Under the pieces are notes generated by a model. The model saw nothing but the letters and a program-made list of their open reading frames with translations, did not search any database and was not told where the DNA came from. A stretch of 64,000 bases of DNA, from the NCBI RefSeq assembly GCF_002101555.1, contig NZ_LQOL01000099.1:112768-176767 (forward strand). Direction: 5' to 3'. Numbering within the stretch: position 1 is the first letter of the stretch; each line of letters opens with the position of its first letter. Shown here piece after piece: positions 52,648 to 60,412 of the stretch. The position numbers and the translations under genes are program-made. The DNA comes from Mycolicibacterium canariasense. GTDB taxonomy: Bacteria; Actinomycetota; Actinomycetes; Mycobacteriales; Mycobacteriaceae.

Positions 52648-54774
52648 TCAATCCGGCATTGCCGCGACGATCTGATCCTGGGTCAGCGGCAGGGTTCGTA
52701 CGCGGACACCAAGCGCGTCGTAGACCGCGTTGGCGATCGCGGCGACGGTAGGGCCCTGGGCTGTCTCCCCTACCCCGAGACTGGGGTTGGCGTTTCCTGG
52801 CACGAGCACCACGTCCACCTGTGGCACTTCGGTGAACCGCAGAATCGGGTAGCTTTCCCACGTGTCGCTGGTCACGGAGACGTCGTTGAATCGAACACGC
52901 TCCTTCACCGTCCAGCTGGTGGCCTGGATGGCCCCGCCTTCGATCTGATTGATCGCGCCGTCGGGATTGACGACCAGGCCGGCATCGACGGCGATGACCA
53001 AGCGGCGCACACGCACCTCGGTAACCGCCTCCACCTCGGCGATCACCGCGCAGTATGCGCTGCTGTTCTTGTATTGCGCGTAGCCGATTCCGCGGCCGAA
53101 CGACTCCGTCGGCGTCCATTCCGCCCACCCGAACTGCCGCGCAGCGGTCTCGATCACCTCCCGGCCGCGAGGATCGGCCAGCTGGCGGAGCCGGTATTCG
53201 ATCGGGTCTCGGTCGGCACGCTCGGCGAGCTCGTCCATGAAGGATTCGATCGCGAAAACATTGACGAAGGCACCGAGGGCGCGCATCGCCGATGTCCGGA
53301 TCGGCATGGTGGTCAGCTCATGATTCGTCACGCGGTACTGCGGGAAAGCGTATCCCGGAACGGAATTGCGCCCCGCGGTGCCGCCATGAGCCAGCAGTTG
53401 GGGTCCTTCGGGCGACGCGGTGATCTCCTGTCCGCCGTCGCGGTGGCTGGCTGCGAGCAACGCGATGCCGGGTGTGAATCCGGGTCGCGTGTTATGGCTA
53501 CTGCCCCAGATCTCGTGACGCCATGCCACCACGTCACCGCCGGCGTCGAGGTCGGCGGCTATGCGGACCACCGCCGCGGGACTCAGCGGGGCCCAGGTCA
53601 GTTCGTCGGCCCGCGACCACACCACCTGGACGGGACGCCCCGGAACGGCCCGGGCCAGCATCACCGCATCCATCGCGGCATCGTCTGCTCCGTTATGGCC
53701 GTAGCAGCCCGGACCGTTGACGTGGCGCACCACCACGTCGTCCTCGTTCATGTCGAAGGCCCGCGCCAGTTCCTGCCGCAGCACGAAAACGCCTTGGCTG
53801 TGTGTCCACACGTCCAGCTGCGGAGCAGCACCGGCCGTGTAGCGGGCCACGGCGCATGAGGGGCCCATGGCCGCGTGGGCCAGATACGGGCGGTGAAACT
53901 GTGCTTCGTGCGTGTGGGCCGGAGCCGCAGATTGGATACCCTTCACCTCCGCGAGCACGGTTTCGGACGCCTCCGTGGTGGTGAGGAAGGCCGGTAGGTC
54001 GTTGTCGTCGGGCAGCGTCGCTCGCTCGTCCCAGCTGCTGTGCTGACGCAGTCTCTCCGCGGCCGAGACGGCGGTCTCTTCGCAGTCGGCGATCACGGCG
54101 AGAAAGTTGCCGTCCCGCACAACGGCGACAATGCCGGTCTCGTGGCTGAAGTCCTCGACGTCGTATCCGGTCAGCGTCGCCCCGCGGGAGGGCGGACGCA
54201 CGATCCGTCCGTACAGCATCCCCGGCATAGCGAGGTCGTGAATGAACCGCGGTGACCCAGAAACCAAACTGGGCAGGTCGATTCGCGGAACGGCAGTGCC
54301 GACGACGGTGTACTCCTCGGGTGATTTGGCACCGAATGCGCCTGTTGCATCTCGAGCCAGCAGCGCGTCGTCAGCCAACTCCCAGTAGCTGGTGTGGCGC
54401 TGATCCGGCGTGACGATCACCCCGTCGGTAACCCGCAATACCGCAACGTCGACGTCCAGACACGTGGCCGCCCGCTCGAGGTAGATCCCTCTCGCCTCGG
54501 CACTGGCGGCCCGCAAGGCAGCACCGGACTGCTGCACAGACACGCTGGCCGCCGTGTATCCCTCGTTCGGGCTTCGTGTGGTGTCGGCGGCGACCATCCT
54601 GATTCGGCCGACGTCGATATCGAGTTCTTCGGCGACGATCTGGGCCAAGGCCGTCAAGACACCTTGGCCCAGCTCGACTTTGCCGGAGCGGACCTCGACG
54701 ATGCCGGAGCGATCTACGCGCAACCAGGTATCCAGTCTCGGGTTCGCACGCAGCGACGGGGGCAACTCGTTCAC
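52648..54774 (-). CDS. Molybdenum hydroxylase large subunit (IorB/CoxL-like)
   Basis: A 708-residue molybdopterin-binding subunit of the xanthine oxidase superfamily, of the isoquinoline 1-oxidoreductase/aldehyde dehydrogenase group. It shows VRSGKVELGQGVLTALAQIVAEEL (read in parts, residues about 28-52), EVYGHNGADDAAMDAVMLAR-like CYGHNGADDAAM, and the catalytic glutamate in SLGVGETAQGPT near the end. GTG at 54772-54774 overlaps the stop of the iron-sulfur gene as GTGA. No FAD subunit is present, as in two-subunit IorAB enzymes. The hydroxylated substrate is not readable; an N-heterocycle or aldehyde is likely. Confidence 0.87.
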   Translation of the reverse strand: MNELPPSLRANPRLDTWLRVDRSGIVEVRSGKVELGQGVLTALAQIVAEELDIDVGRIRMVAADTTRSPNEGYTAASVSVQQSGAALRAASAEARGIYLERAATCLDVDVAVLRVTDGVIVTPDQRHTSYWELADDALLARDATGAFGAKSPEEYTVVGTAVPRIDLPSLVSGSPRFIHDLAMPGMLYGRIVRPPSRGATLTGYDVEDFSHETGIVAVVRDGNFLAVIADCEETAVSAAERLRQHSSWDERATLPDDNDLPAFLTTTEASETVLAEVKGIQSAAPAHTHEAQFHRPYLAHAAMGPSCAVARYTAGAAPQLDVWTHSQGVFVLRQELARAFDMNEDDVVVRHVNGPGCYGHNGADDAAMDAVMLARAVPGRPVQVVWSRADELTWAPLSPAAVVRIAADLDAGGDVVAWRHEIWGSSHNTRPGFTPGIALLAASHRDGGQEITASPEGPQLLAHGGTAGRNSVPGYAFPQYRVTNHELTTMPIRTSAMRALGAFVNVFAIESFMDELAERADRDPIEYRLRQLADPRGREVIETAARQFGWAEWTPTESFGRGIGYAQYKNSSAYCAVIAEVEAVTEVRVRRLVIAVDAGLVVNPDGAINQIEGGAIQATSWTVKERVRFNDVSVTSDTWESYPILRFTEVPQVDVVLVPGNANPSLGVGETAQGPTVAAIANAVYDALGVRVRTLPLTQDQIVAAMPD

Positions 54775-55241
54775 TGCGCACCGCTCGAGCGCAGATCTGC
54801 GGCAGCGGAGAGCACTGCTCGGACGATGCGGTTGTGCGCTCCGCACCGACACAGGTTGCGGTCCAGTGCAGACCGAACCTCATCCTCGGATGGATTGGCG
54901 TTGTGCCGGAGTAGCGCCGTCGCCGCGACCATCATGCCCGAAATGCAGTAGCCGCACTGCGCCGCCTGCGCCCGCACGAACGCGCCGGCGACGGGATTGG
55001 AGGCGTCGGACCCGATCTCTTCGACGGTGGTGATCGACCGCCCCGCCACCGCCCACGTCGGCACGTTGCAGGAGTAGTCGGCGTGTCCGTCGATCAACAC
55101 CAGACATGCCCCGCACAGCCCTTGACCGCATCCGAAGCGAGTTCCCTTGAGATTCAGATAGTTCCGCAGTACGTAGATCAGCGGTGTGTCGTCGGCAACC
55201 TCGACGACGTGTTCGGTGCCGTTCACTCGCATCGCATGCAT
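54771..55241 (-). CDS. Molybdenum hydroxylase small subunit, two 2Fe-2S clusters (IorA/CoxS-like)
   Basis: A 156-residue electron-transfer subunit. The plant-type cluster is bound by GTRFGCGQGLCGACLVLIDG with a further cysteine in YSCNVPT. The second cluster is bound by QCGYCISGM and LCRCGAHNRI. It passes electrons from the molybdenum site to an external acceptor. Length and order fit IorA-type subunits. It precedes the large-subunit gene and overlaps it by 4 bp. Its start lies 545 bp from the divergent amidohydrolase gene. Confidence 0.9.
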   Translation of the reverse strand: MHAMRVNGTEHVVEVADDTPLIYVLRNYLNLKGTRFGCGQGLCGACLVLIDGHADYSCNVPTWAVAGRSITTVEEIGSDASNPVAGAFVRAQAAQCGYCISGMMVAATALLRHNANPSEDEVRSALDRNLCRCGAHNRIVRAVLSAAADLRSSGAQ

Positions 55242-55786
55242 TTCATTCCTCTCGATGCCGATCGGCCGTCACGCTTGTTCGACAACACGGGCCTTACCCG
55301 ACGGTGTCGGCCGGTGTCTCTCACACACCGGCATGTCGATGGGGATGGATGTGTACTTTGCAACCGGCGAGCAGGGGCGAAACTTCCCACCCACAGCGCG
55401 CAGTCGGCCATCCCTGATGATCCTGATCCTCCGGCGACGTCGGCGTCATGTTCGACAAGGCTTCGGCGGCAACGAAAGGGATGTTGTAGGCGACCCGCCG
55501 TGCCCAATGATCCTGTCTCACAGGTGATGTACAGCATTCAACTAGTTGACACGTGTAGGTTTAGCGCTGATGGGCGGTGGCCGATCAGTGGGCGTGATCG
55601 AGCCGGCGGCAATGTCAACGGAGGTGCTCGTACGCCGCATGCTCAACGGCGCCGCCGCTGTTCTCCGGGCTGTTCAGCGGACTCCGGAACATCGATGAAT
55701 CGGCGAATGCTGACAGGAAGCGGCGCTGTTCGACAACCCGACCCGCTCGGAGACCGACCCGATCACGAGAGGAAGGCAGCACCATC
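55242..55786. other. 545-bp divergent control region
   Basis: No gene is supported between the iron-sulfur subunit and the amidohydrolase. The region is less GC-rich than its neighbours and contains a perfect 12-bp palindrome at 55538-55549. It should hold both divergent promoters. Confidence 0.6.
55538..55549. promoter_or_regulatory. Palindrome TCAACTAGTTGA, candidate MarR/TetR-type operator
   Basis: A perfect 12-bp inverted repeat overlapping TTGACA (55546-55551), a good -35 hexamer on the plus strand. Operators with TCAA/TTGA arms are common for MarR-type repressors of aromatic catabolism. No convincing -10 element follows at 17 bp, and no MarR gene is in the window. Confidence 0.45.
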
Positions 55787-56797
55787 GTGAAGATCATCGC
55801 GTTGGAAGAACACTTCGTCGTCCCCGAGCTCATGCACGCGTGGCAGGACGCTCCGGACGGAACTGACGAGGCAGACAGCGTGCTTACGCGGGCGCGCCAC
55901 GTGCAGCGGGCGCTCCTGGACACCGGCGAGCAGCGGATCGCCGCGATGGACGATCAAGGCGTCGATGTGCAAGTCCTCTCGCTCACCTCGCCCGGCATGC
56001 AGAATCTGTCCGCACCGGACGCCGTGACCATGGCGCGGCAAACCAACGACGCGCTGGCCGGCGTCGTCGCGGCGCACCCCGACCGGCTGCAGGGCTTCGC
56101 GGCGATCCCCACTCCGGACCCGGCAGCGGCCGCCGCCGAACTGGAACGCGCTGTCGGCACACTCGGGTTCCCCGGCGCACTGATCAACGGTCGTACCGGT
56201 GACCTCAGCATGGACAACCGCGTGTTCGACGACCTGTATGAGGTCGCCGAACGCCTCGGGGCACCGATCTACCTGCACCCCCAGGAGCCCCCCGCGGCGG
56301 TCCGCGACGCCTACTACTCGGGCTTTGGCGACCTGGACTTCGTCCTGTCCTCGCCGGCGATCGGCTGGCACTACGAAACCGGCATACAGTTCCTGCGCAT
56401 GGCAATCGGCGGTGTCTTCGACCGCTACCCCGGCCTGCAGGTTGTCCTCGGCCACTGGGGTGAGCTCGTGCTGTTCTATCTCGAACGGTGGCAGCCGACC
56501 CTCGAGCGGACCGGTTTGCACCTGCAGCGCCCCTTATCGGAAGTGGTGCGTGAGAACGTGTGGGTGACCGGCAGCGGCATTCTCAGCGAGCGCTACTTCC
56601 GCTGGGCGGCCGAGGTCGTCGGCGCGGACCGGATCATGACGGCAACGGATTACCCCTACGTCGACAACTCCGGCGGCGCAGCACGGACATTCCTCGAAAA
56701 CCTGCCGGTGACGGCGGAGGAGCGCACCGCCATCGCGTCCGGGAACTGGGAACGACTCACCGCCCGTGCAACAGGGCAGAGCACCCCCGACGCGTGA
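55787..56797 (+). CDS. Amidohydrolase-2 family enzyme (ACMSD/resorcylate decarboxylase-like)
   Basis: A 336-residue metal-dependent hydrolase or decarboxylase. It begins MKIIALEEHFVVPEL, the pattern of gamma-resorcylate decarboxylases in which EEH-type residues bind the metal. Further marks are GFAAIPTPDPAAAAAEL, IYLHPQEPP, VVLGHWGELVLFYLERW and ATDYPYVD near the C-terminus. GTG 55787 follows GAGAGGAAGG. It is transcribed away from the molybdenum hydroxylase genes and could act in the same aromatic degradation route; that is inference. Confidence 0.85.
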   Translation: MKIIALEEHFVVPELMHAWQDAPDGTDEADSVLTRARHVQRALLDTGEQRIAAMDDQGVDVQVLSLTSPGMQNLSAPDAVTMARQTNDALAGVVAAHPDRLQGFAAIPTPDPAAAAAELERAVGTLGFPGALINGRTGDLSMDNRVFDDLYEVAERLGAPIYLHPQEPPAAVRDAYYSGFGDLDFVLSSPAIGWHYETGIQFLRMAIGGVFDRYPGLQVVLGHWGELVLFYLERWQPTLERTGLHLQRPLSEVVRENVWVTGSGILSERYFRWAAEVVGADRIMTATDYPYVDNSGGAARTFLENLPVTAEERTAIASGNWERLTARATGQSTPDA

Positions 56798-56987
56798 TGC
56801 GTCGACACGCATCGATCGCGGTGCCCGAAAACCAATGACAACGGAGAAGTCGCTTCGGGCGGCCTCTGCCGGGCAGCCGGATTCCAACCGGCGATGACAA
56901 CGTCTGGCAACACCGCAGATTCGACGAGTACCGCGGAAGGGCCCCGCCACGCATCGGTTCGACGGCGCCGGTAACCCAAGGGGCCCG

Positions 56988-57245
56988 CTACTCCGGTTGG
57001 CGGAAATACGGCTCAACCGTGCCGCTGAGCTTGACGACCATCGGATTTCCGCGGCGATCCTTGGCAGTCGGCACTTCCACCCGCACCCAACCCTCGGCAA
57101 CGTCGTATTCGTGCACGTTGGTTTTCTCCACGCCATTGAAGCGGATACCCACGTCGCGGCGGAGCGCCTCTTCGTCATAGAAGGCGCTACGCGGATCGAT
57201 GGAGAGGTGGTTCGGCGGAACGTCTGTGTTCTGATCCTGGGACAT
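56988..57245 (-). CDS. DUF3297 family protein
   Basis: An 85-residue protein with the typical opening PPNHLSIDPRSAFYDEEAL and the core VGIRFNGVEKTNVHEYDVAEGWVRVEV. DUF3297 proteins are small, soluble and widely distributed in proteobacteria and actinobacteria; their function is not known. ATG at 57243-57245. It stands alone between the amidohydrolase and a 315-bp gap. Confidence 0.85.
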   Translation of the reverse strand: MSQDQNTDVPPNHLSIDPRSAFYDEEALRRDVGIRFNGVEKTNVHEYDVAEGWVRVEVPTAKDRRGNPMVVKLSGTVEPYFRQPE

Positions 57246-57560
57246 GATGGCTTTCGTTCGATGCTACGTAGGTCTCGGGCTTGATCCTCCAAGAACCTAC
57301 GCGACCGGGTGATCGCGGGTCGGTTTCACTGGTGACGCGCTACCTGGGACGCGAACCGCACAGTGCGCTGTCGCCGCATCGGCGAGGCCTCAAGAGGAGC
57401 CGTTGTTGTCGCCTGATGGCGGGAGTTGAGACTCACAGACGAGACGTCGCATCGATCCATCTACGTAGGACGGCAGTAGTTGATGACAAATGGATCTCGG
57501 TCGGGTCGAGATGTGGCGTCATGCAGCCACCGTCGAGGGTGGTGGTGTCATCCTGGTCCG
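57246..57560. other. 315-bp gap with two CTACGTAGG motifs
   Basis: No gene is supported. The 9-mer CTACGTAGG, containing an 8-bp palindrome, occurs at 57264-57272 and 57461-57469, near both ends of the gap, beside the divergent starts of the DUF3297 gene and the His-rich membrane protein gene. It may be a shared operator. Confidence 0.4.
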
Positions 57561-58307
57561 GTGGCGCCTAGGGCAGCGAAGAAAACCGACAGCCGCTTGG
57601 CGGCTCGGCTTGCCGCGCTCGCCTCGCTGGGCGCTTCTGTCATCCACTTCGCGGTCGTTCCCAACCACTGGCATGAATGGATGCCGGCAGGCTTGTTTTT
57701 CGCGGCCATCGCGCTGTTCCAACTCTTGTGGGCGCGGCTAGTACTGACTCGAACCACCACCCCTGTGCTGGCCCTTGGCATCATGGTCAATCTTGCCGTC
57801 GTTGCGCTTTGGACCGTGTCGAGAACCGCAGGAGCGCCACTGGGTCCCCACGCCGGTCAAGCCGAACTGATCCAAGCCGCGGACCTGTGCGCGCTGCTGC
57901 TCCAGATCTATGTCGTCATGGGCGCTGGCTGGGTCTGGCATCGCGGCCTTCAAGGACAACCGGTGTCCGCCTTCGTCAGCGCCATGGTGCTCCTTGGCGC
58001 GTTCGGGGTCGTCGCGCTGGCGTCCACAGTGGGCGCTGCCTCGGGTCTCCGGCACGGCCACCACGCCCCAGCCGGGGCCGAAGCAGGGCCTCATCACCAC
58101 GGAACCGGTTCAGAGCAGAGCGACGACCATCACAGTCACGACCCAGAGCAGGCGTCTCCCCCGTCTGTGGTCCGCCCGGTCGAAGCTCCTGCGCCCGCCC
58201 CTGGGTCCGGCGGTGCGTCTGAACAGGCTACGCCCGTGCCGATCAGTGAGCCGCTTCCGACAGCGACGCCGCTCGACGACCACCAAGACCACGACCACAT
58301 GCATTGA
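57561..58307 (+). CDS. Membrane protein with His-rich C-terminal tail
   Basis: A 248-residue protein with about five hydrophobic segments (residues about 14-165, such as ASVIHFAVVPNHWHEWMPAGLFF) and a soluble tail from about 170 to the end with many histidines (RHGHHAP, GPHHHG, DDHHSHD, DDHQDHDHMH). Histidines in the first helix and the tail suggest metal binding, perhaps copper, nickel or zinc. GTG 57561 is my choice; the frame extends to 57480. No family name is recognised with confidence. It is the last clear host gene before the island. Confidence 0.65.
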   Translation: MAPRAAKKTDSRLAARLAALASLGASVIHFAVVPNHWHEWMPAGLFFAAIALFQLLWARLVLTRTTTPVLALGIMVNLAVVALWTVSRTAGAPLGPHAGQAELIQAADLCALLLQIYVVMGAGWVWHRGLQGQPVSAFVSAMVLLGAFGVVALASTVGAASGLRHGHHAPAGAEAGPHHHGTGSEQSDDHHSHDPEQASPPSVVRPVEAPAPAPGSGGASEQATPVPISEPLPTATPLDDHQDHDHMH

Positions 58308-58774
58308 CCTGCGGCCTGCGTGGTCGATCCACCGCCTGCAGCTGTTAGTTTCCGCCCGTCAGGTCTACCCTGCCGATGGCCTCGCCCGGAGGATGCACAA
58401 TGTCGAGGGCCGATACTCCGATGCCGTAGACGATGCTGACCGAACGCCGCGCCTCGCGCGGGTGCTACCGGTCAGGCGGGCTGGCGAGCCGAGAAGCAGA
58501 CCTCGTCGGCGGGCACCCCGAGGGCATCGCCGCCGCGAATCTCCCGGGACATTTCCCGAAAAGGACGTACATACGTGTACTGCCGGTCTCCTCAGGGCCG
58601 AGCGCATCACGCGAAATCCTGACCACGGCCGCCGCATTGCCCACACCCGGAAAACAACAAACCCGCTCCGACACTGGTCAGAGATGGTTTTGAACGTCGG
58701 GCTGTGTCGGCTCCGGTCGAATCCTGAGCAACCCACCCCGGAACTACCTGCTCACTTTTCAACCGGAGCCGACA
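58308..58774. other. Host-side flank of the island; long inverted repeat near its end
   Basis: No gene is supported. TGTCGGCTCCGGT (58705-58717) and ACCGGAGCCGACA (58762-58774) form a perfect 13-bp inverted repeat with a 44-nt loop, directly beside the tRNA 3'-end fragment. On the minus strand this hairpin would follow the tRNA gene and could end its transcript. Confidence 0.6.
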
Positions 58775-58815
58775 GGGCTGACAGGATTTGAACCTGCGAC
58801 CACTTGACCCCCAGG
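58775..58815 (-). other. tRNA 3'-end fragment, probable attachment-site core
   Basis: On the minus strand the bases read GTCGCAGGTTCAAATCCTGT followed by CAGCCC, a complete tRNA T-arm (GCAGG-TTCAAAT-CCTGT) plus the 3' half of an acceptor stem. No anticodon arm, D-arm or 5' acceptor strand is present upstream, so this is not a working tRNA gene. Such duplicated 3' ends mark integration of a mobile element at a tRNA. The isotype cannot be assigned from the fragment. Left of it is host DNA, right of it the element. Confidence 0.72.
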
Positions 58816-58825
58816 CATCGCAGGG

Positions 58826-58913
58826 ATGTTCGCCCATGTTCGCGAAGACACCCACATCCCTTGTGGCGCAACGCAGATCGTCCGCCAGAAACATGCGCGA
58901 ACAAGCACGAACA
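58826..58913. repeat. Two pairs of oppositely oriented heptamers, candidate integrase arm sites
   Basis: ATGTTCGC occurs at 58826-58833 and 58836-58843. The inverse form occurs as GCGAACA at 58897-58903 and ACGAACA at 58907-58913. Within each pair the copies are 10 bp apart, about one helical turn. Paired short repeats next to an attachment core are typical for tyrosine integrase arm-type sites. Confidence 0.55.
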
Positions 58914-58953
58914 CAGGGGTAATCTACCGCTGGTTTGGGTCAGCGTTTGGGTA

Positions 58954-59148
58954 CTAACGCCGGCCGTCGCGGATCTGGTAAATGCGTGACAGCGACAGGC
59001 CGGCAGCCTCCGCGAGCTGCTCCCCTGAAAGCCCCTGCTCGAATCCCTCGCGGATGAGCCGGCGGAGTTCCTCATCCGCCGCATCGAATGCCTGGCGTCG
59101 ATTCTCGCGCTGCTTGGCCGCGCGCCTGATCAACGCGAGATGCTCCAC
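58954..59148 (-). CDS. Small helix-turn-helix protein at the island end
   Basis: A 64-residue, highly charged DNA-binding protein. Residues 1-35 are helical (IRRAAKQRENRRQAFDAADEELRRLIREG), and residues 38-62 form a helix-turn-helix (LSGEQLAEAAGLSLSRIYQIRDGRR). It could be a regulator or a recombination directionality factor. The start is GTG at 59146-59148 without a strong ribosome binding site. It is transcribed toward the attachment fragment. Twin operator-like sequences lie 57-96 bp upstream. Confidence 0.7.
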   Translation of the reverse strand: MEHLALIRRAAKQRENRRQAFDAADEELRRLIREGFEQGLSGEQLAEAAGLSLSRIYQIRDGRR

Positions 59149-59487
59149 AAGCGAAGAAGTCTAGGAGCGGCCAACCGGTTCATGACATTCCTCCGCATCT
59201 CGGTTTGTAGCGCGCTACAGTATGTTACCTACAGCACGCTACAACTCTTCGTAGTCTCTCACCTGCATAAAAGATAAAGTGATGACACAGTCTCCCCCGC
59301 CTGCAATGCCTCAAAGCCGCGCGCCTCCCGGCGCGTCGCGTCATCTCTGTGACGACTCCCCAACTTTGGGGCGTTGAACTTCGACCTCGCATACGAAGAA
59401 AGCGGCTCCCCTGCCAGGGAGCCGCCTTCTGAAATCTTCGCCCCGTTATCAGCGGGGATCATCTTCAACCACGAGGAGCCTACTCCC
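59149..59487. other. Control region between the HTH gene and the three-gene operon
   Basis: No gene is supported in these 339 bp. The left part holds the twin 16-bp operators; the right part is A-rich around 59268 (CATAAAAGATAAAG) and may contain the plus-strand promoter. A minus-strand frame across 59259-59567 overlaps the better plus-strand gene and was not accepted. Confidence 0.5.
59205..59244. promoter_or_regulatory. Twin operators TTGTAGCGCGCTACAG and CTACAGCACGCTACAA
   Basis: The first copy (59205-59220) contains the perfect 14-bp palindrome TGTAGCGCGCTACA. The second (59229-59244) has the same outer arms with one altered half. Their centres are 24 bp apart. The arrangement is that of a phage or plasmid repressor control region, probably bound by the adjacent HTH protein. 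Confidence 0.6.
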
Positions 59488-59820
59488 ATGCGCGAAAACA
59501 GCGCAACACTTCCGTCCATCGCTCCCCCAGTCGGCGCCGACCTCGTCGGCCAGTGGGAGGACCACATCGAGGGCCAGCAGGCCTACCGCGGTATCTGCGG
59601 TGCTGACCGCCACATCACCGACCACGAGGCCACGGTGTATCCGATGGTCGTCCAGCTCGCGGACGGCTCCATCCAGGACGACGAGGTCTCGTCCCCCGGT
59701 ATCTATGTCTGCCAGGGTGACCGGGACTGCCTGCCTCGGCTGAACGTCGACCAGGCCCGCGAGCTGGCGGCAGCATTGTTGGATTGCGTCACCGAGCTTG
59801 ACCGGTGGGTGCAGCGATGA
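59488..59820 (+). CDS. Island operon gene 1, unknown function
   Basis: A 110-residue soluble protein. A GAGGAGCC ribosome binding site stands just before the ATG at 59488; the frame is open to 59374 but the upstream part has no start signal. The sequence (LVGQWEDHIEGQQAYRGICG, VYPMVVQLADGSIQDDEVSSPGIYV, LNVDQARELAAALLDCVTELDRW) suggests a beta-rich front and a helical end. The LNVDQARELAAALL segment is common in small actinophage and island proteins. I do not recognise the family. It overlaps gene 2 by 4 bp. Confidence 0.65.
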   Translation: MRENSATLPSIAPPVGADLVGQWEDHIEGQQAYRGICGADRHITDHEATVYPMVVQLADGSIQDDEVSSPGIYVCQGDRDCLPRLNVDQARELAAALLDCVTELDRWVQR

Positions 59821-60071
59821 CCACGGGGCGCGATGCAACGCTGATGACCGCGCGCGAGCGTCAGCAGGTCGATCGGATCCTCGAAACCACGCGCGACCAA
59901 TTCGAGGACGAGATCGAGGTCATCCTCAAACATCTTTCATACGACGACCTGACGATCCACGACGTCATCGCACTCGCGGCCTTGCTTCGGCCGGCGTACG
60001 AGCGGGCCATGGCACGGAAGGCACCACCGGCACCGGTCATCAAGCTGCATGCCGTCGGGGGTGCAAAGTGA
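59817..60071 (+). CDS. Island operon gene 2, unknown function
   Basis: An 84-residue, mainly helical protein (MTARERQQVDRILETTRDQFEDEIEVILKHLSYDDLTIHDVIALAALLRPAYERAMARK, read in parts). Its ATG overlaps the stop of gene 1 as ATGA, and its own stop overlaps gene 3 as GTGA. The acidic helices would suit a small adaptor or DNA-mimic type protein, but that is speculative. Confidence 0.62.
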   Translation: MTTGRDATLMTARERQQVDRILETTRDQFEDEIEVILKHLSYDDLTIHDVIALAALLRPAYERAMARKAPPAPVIKLHAVGGAK

Positions 60072-60304
60072 CGACGGATCCTGCGGTGAACGACGACAGC
60101 GAACAGCACTTGGCGCACCTGCGTTGGCTGGCGGGCACAATGCTCTGTGAGATTGATTGGCTCGACATGCCCGCCGAGGAACTGCGGGCATGTATCGCGG
60201 CGATGGAGCCTGCGCACTGTCGTGCCCTTACTCAAGCAGCCCGGGCTGACGTAGAGCCGCCCTATCCGCCGGGGAGGCGAAAGCTCAAGGTCATAACCAA
60301 GTGA
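60068..60304 (+). CDS. Island operon gene 3, unknown function
   Basis: A 78-residue protein with two helices (EQHLAHLRWLAGTMLCEIDWLDMPAEELRACIAAME, read in parts) and a basic end (PPGRRKLKVITK). GTG 60068 overlaps the stop of gene 2. The unbroken overlap of all three genes indicates one translationally coupled unit. A strong hairpin at 60357-60388 follows and probably ends the transcript. Confidence 0.62.
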   Translation: MTTDPAVNDDSEQHLAHLRWLAGTMLCEIDWLDMPAEELRACIAAMEPAHCRALTQAARADVEPPYPPGRRKLKVITK

Positions 60305-60329
60305 CTCTCCCGCTCGGGCAAGAGCGAGG

Positions 60330-60350
60330 GGTCGGATTTCAAATCCGACC
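60330..60350. repeat. Perfect 21-bp palindrome
   Basis: GGTCGGATTT (60330-60339), a central C, and AAATCCGACC (60341-60350). It lies 26 bp after the stop of island operon gene 3. Confidence 0.97.
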
Positions 60351-60356
60351 AAGACG

Positions 60357-60388
60357 GCAGGGGTGTCCACGGTTGTGGACACCCCTGC
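60357..60388 (+). terminator. Strong hairpin after the three-gene operon
   Basis: GCAGGGGTGTCCAC (60357-60370) pairs perfectly with GTGGACACCCCTGC (60375-60388) over a GGTT loop. It lies 53 bp beyond the last stop codon of the operon. No long T-run follows. Confidence 0.65.
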
Positions 60389-60412
60389 TGCTGGTTGAAT
60401 TCCGCAGGTCAG

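Noticed and set aside
58775..58815. A complete tRNA gene
   Set aside because: Only the T-arm and 3' acceptor strand are present. Upstream bases give no anticodon or D-arm.
59259..59567. 102-residue minus-strand frame
   Set aside because: It overlaps the start of the better-supported island operon gene 1 and the control region.
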